A stretch of DNA of 7,923 nt from Candidatus Heimdallarchaeota archaeon AB_125 (GTDB taxonomy: Archaea; Asgardarchaeota; Heimdallarchaeia; Heimdallarchaeales; Heimdallarchaeaceae), in contig MEHH01000116.1 of assembly GCA_001940755.1 (NCBI GenBank), positions 1-7,923 on the forward strand, read 5' to 3'. Shown piece after piece: positions 5,948-7,923 of the stretch. The notes under the pieces are model-generated. The model was not told the DNA's origin, searched no databases, and saw only the letters and a program-made list of their open reading frames with translations. The position numbers and the translations under genes are program-made. Numbering within the stretch: position 1 is the first letter of the stretch; each line of letters starts with the position of its first letter.

Positions 5948-7309
5948 ATGTCCAAAAAGAAACAGAAAGAGAAACCAACTGATGTAATAATAGTTGGGGC
6001 AGGAATAGCGGGATGTGTATTAGCTTTTCATCTATCAAATGCAAGATTTAAGGTTAAAGTATTTGAGAAAAGTGAAAGGAAGGATTTAGGGCATGATTGG
6101 TGTGATTCTGTTGAGAAGAAAGCTTTTGCTTATGCAAGCATTCCTCCTCCTAAAGGAAAGGAAAAGAAGAAAGAAGTAGATCATCTTGTTATTCTATCAC
6201 CAAATTTTAACAAAGTTATTCATCTAGATTATTATGATTACTGGATTGTAGACAGAAAGCTCTATCATGAAAGATTAGTTACTATGGCTGAGAAAGCTGG
6301 TGCTGAGTTTAATTTTGGAGTAGAAATTGTAGAACCTATGGGAAGAGGACAATGGGTTGTTGGAGTTAAGACAAACTCAGATAAAATTGAAAATGCAAGA
6401 ATAGTAATTGATTGTTCTGGAAAGGAAAGAATACTTGCTAGAAATATCGAAATTCTGGACTTAAACCTTGAATTGAAGAAAAAAGATAAGGTTAAAGCGT
6501 ATAGAGAATTACATGAGGTTATTGAGGGAGATATCAACTGGGAAAACATTCCTGTTGAAAAAAACCTTCTCTATTACAGATACGGATATGAAAAAGGATA
6601 TAGCAGGCTGAATTTTGAAGATGATAATCATCTAGATATTGGTGCAGGAGTAGGGAAAGGATATTCAGATAGATCTCCTAAAGCTATAGTAAATGACTTT
6701 GTTAATTCAAAGAAGAATGTAGATAACAAGATATTAAGAGGTGGAGGTGGAGATATCATACTGCGAAGACCAACCACTATGGTCTGGTATGGTTTTCTCG
6801 CAGTTGGAGAGGCCGCATGTCAAGTTGTCCCAACTAATGGATGTGGAGTTGGTCCAGCAATGATTGGTGCGAAAATAGCTGCTGAAGTAGTTGCTGATTC
6901 ATTACGAAGAAAAGAGGTTTCTATTGATAGCTTGTGGAAATATCAGGTACGCTTCATGGAAGAGAGAGGAAGAGATCATGCAGCTTTGGATATGTTAAGA
7001 AGACAGGTTTTAACCTTTAACGAAGAAGAATACTCATTCCTTATAGAGAAAGGAATTTTATCTAAGCAAGATTTTAAAAACGTGATCCATGCGAAATATT
7101 ATAAAATTGGACTATGGAAAATGTTTCTTTCTGCATTTAAAGGAATAAGAAGAATCAAATTAATGCTTAAAATGAGTAAAGTTGCTTCAAGAACTAATCG
7201 AATTTACAAGCATTATAAGAAGATGCCAAAAGAATATGAATCCAGAAAGTACTTGAGTTGGTTACTAGGTCACATGTCACTATTTGAAGAAATAGAGAAA
7301 GAATCGTGA
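5948..7309 (+). CDS. FAD-dependent oxidoreductase of the geranylgeranyl reductase family
   Basis: The N-terminus carries a Rossmann FAD-binding motif DVIIVGAGIAG (GxGxxG at 17-22), and Glu40 in VFEKSE is the expected adenosine-ribose ligand. Other family landmarks are WCD with Cys52 (where Sulfolobus geranylgeranyl reductase has its active-site Cys), VDRKLYHERL (101-110), VIDCSG (153-158), and the second FAD motif FLAVGEAACQVVPTNGCGVG (283-302) followed by GAKIAAEV. Archaeal relatives saturate the isoprenoid chains of membrane ether lipids. Two signatures are altered: the usual GDAA is GEAA (287-290), and the substrate-pocket motif YxWxFPKG reads YRYGYEKG (210-217). The substrate may therefore differ. 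Residues 68-77 are Lys-rich, and the C-terminal ~70 residues are basic and helical, perhaps for membrane contact. At 453 residues it is a usual length or slightly long. The ATG at 5948 has no ribosome binding site, suggesting a leaderless transcript. Confidence 0.8.
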   Translation: MSKKKQKEKPTDVIIVGAGIAGCVLAFHLSNARFKVKVFEKSERKDLGHDWCDSVEKKAFAYASIPPPKGKEKKKEVDHLVILSPNFNKVIHLDYYDYWIVDRKLYHERLVTMAEKAGAEFNFGVEIVEPMGRGQWVVGVKTNSDKIENARIVIDCSGKERILARNIEILDLNLELKKKDKVKAYRELHEVIEGDINWENIPVEKNLLYYRYGYEKGYSRLNFEDDNHLDIGAGVGKGYSDRSPKAIVNDFVNSKKNVDNKILRGGGGDIILRRPTTMVWYGFLAVGEAACQVVPTNGCGVGPAMIGAKIAAEVVADSLRRKEVSIDSLWKYQVRFMEERGRDHAALDMLRRQVLTFNEEEYSFLIEKGILSKQDFKNVIHAKYYKIGLWKMFLSAFKGIRRIKLMLKMSKVASRTNRIYKHYKKMPKEYESRKYLSWLLGHMSLFEEIEKES

Positions 7310-7398
7310 TGAGAAGTTTTTCCAACAATTCAGAGAATAAAAGGAAGGGTAGGTTGAGAGAAAATCGGGAGTTTAAATACTAATCTCTTACTAAAAGA
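7310..7398 (+). other. Gap expected to contain the left end of the TnpB element
   Basis: This 89-nt stretch has no gene. It is purine-rich on the plus strand (about 7330-7371) and contains the TATA-like box before tnpB. Because the flavoprotein gene upstream looks complete, the left boundary of the mobile element should fall here. No tnpA is present. The exact left end cannot be placed without the right end or an empty site. Confidence 0.45.
7372..7379 (+). promoter_or_regulatory. TATA-like box for tnpB
   Basis: TTTAAATA begins 27 nt before the GTG at 7399 and 30 nt before the ATG at 7402. Such spacing predicts transcription starting at or beside the start codon. With no ribosome binding site visible, tnpB is probably leaderless. 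Confidence 0.5.
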
Positions 7399-7399
7399 G
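7385..7399 (+). repeat. Short inverted repeat just before the tnpB start
   Basis: CTCTT and AAGAG can pair as a 5-bp stem around a 5-nt loop (ACTAA), ending at the GTG/ATG start region. IS200/IS605-type elements carry hairpins near their ends, so this may be the left-end hairpin. A stem this short also occurs by chance. Confidence 0.25.
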
Positions 7400-7401
7400 T
7401 G

Positions 7402-7923
7402 ATGATTTTTGTCTTGCGCACTGAACGGATAAAACTGAACCCTTCCTTCACGCTTATGCAGTTAGCAAGACAAAGTAAGAATCTATACAATTATGGAAAT
7501 TACATCATTAACAAACAATTACAAACGAGTAAGTATATGACCCCTGAGTATGAGTTGATGAACATACTGAGATACCATCCATGTTATACATGTATGCCAG
7601 GGCATAGTGCGCAACAGACCATCAAGTTCTTGGTAAAAGCGTGGAAAAGTTACTTTCGGTCAAAACGAGAGTTCAAGAAGAATCCTGAGAAATATAATTT
7701 TGAAAAACCTCAAAAGCCCAGATATAAGAAGAAACAAGGATTTCACACCATCTACTTCACTAAAAATCAACTAAGGATGAAAGCAGAAGGGTGGCTATGT
7801 TTTCCTAAACGTGTCGGTTTAAAGGTCAAGACAAGATTAGATGAAAGTCTGAACATTCATCATGCTCGTATCCTATTCCAAGGAACAGCTTTTATCCTTG
7901 AAATCGTTTATGAAGAAGAACTA
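7402..7923 (+). CDS. tnpB: TnpB (OrfB of IS200/IS605-type elements), N-terminal part (3' end beyond window)
   Basis: The frame is open from ATG at 7402 to the right edge (174 codons, no stop); GTG at 7399 is in frame and is an alternative start. The sequence matches the N-terminal half of TnpB: a start RTERIKLNPS, then SKNLYNYGNYIINKQL (about 25-40), HSAQQTIKFLVKAWKSYF (68-85), and the linker block KPQKPRYKKKQG (102-113). IYFTKNQLRMK and WLCFPKRVGLKVKT follow, as in the wedge/OBD region. TnpB proteins are RNA-guided DNA nucleases encoded in transposons and ancestors of Cas12. The RuvC-type catalytic residues, the zinc finger and the guide-RNA-encoding right end all lie outside the window, so activity cannot be judged. 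Cys61 and Cys64 with His68 form a CxxCxxxH cluster in the helical domain, of unknown meaning. No tnpA lies upstream; it could still lie downstream. Confidence 0.88.
   Translation, partial: MIFVLRTERIKLNPSFTLMQLARQSKNLYNYGNYIINKQLQTSKYMTPEYELMNILRYHPCYTCMPGHSAQQTIKFLVKAWKSYFRSKREFKKNPEKYNFEKPQKPRYKKKQGFHTIYFTKNQLRMKAEGWLCFPKRVGLKVKTRLDESLNIHHARILFQGTAFILEIVYEEEL

Noticed and set aside
6265..6549. Minus-strand open frame of 94 codons opposite the flavoprotein gene
   Set aside because: It is antisense to a continuous, motif-bearing gene and shows nothing protein-like of its own.

Overview
The window is most likely a low-GC archaeal chromosome. The evidence is a NurA-HerA-Mre11-Rad50 DNA-end-processing operon, archaeal-style TATA elements, a geranylgeranyl-reductase-type flavoprotein, and a mix of Shine-Dalgarno-led and apparently leaderless genes. 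AGA dominates the arginine codons. I cannot fix the lineage from sequence alone; an uncultured archaeon (Asgard-like or similar) is possible, but this is a guess.

Positions 1-5094, all on the minus strand, hold four tightly packed genes. Read 5'->3' they are nurA (5094-3772), herA (3754-1943), mre11 (1931-654) and rad50 (653 to the window edge, 3' end missing). The gaps are 17, 11 and 0 nt, and each gene has a clear Shine-Dalgarno sequence. Together they encode the machinery that resects DNA double-strand-break ends: Mre11-Rad50 recognises and first cuts the end, the HerA hexamer translocates on it, and the NurA nuclease degrades strands to leave a 3' overhang for RadA.

Positions 5095-5285 are a 191-nt divergent intergenic region with a candidate promoter for each direction. 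On the plus strand follow a small five-helix VIT1/CCC1-type (DUF125) putative metal transporter (5286-5888) and, after 59 nt, an FAD-dependent oxidoreductase of the geranylgeranyl reductase family (5948-7309) whose signature motifs are altered.

From about 7399 to the right edge is the N-terminal part of a TnpB (OrfB of IS200/IS605-type elements), preceded by an 89-nt gap that should contain the element's left end. No tnpA lies upstream of it in the window.

No stretch over 300 nt lacks a gene, and I see no tRNA, rRNA or CRISPR array. I found no clearly new system. The most unusual items are the gene order of the repair operon, the divergent motifs of the flavoprotein, and the tnpB with no tnpA upstream.
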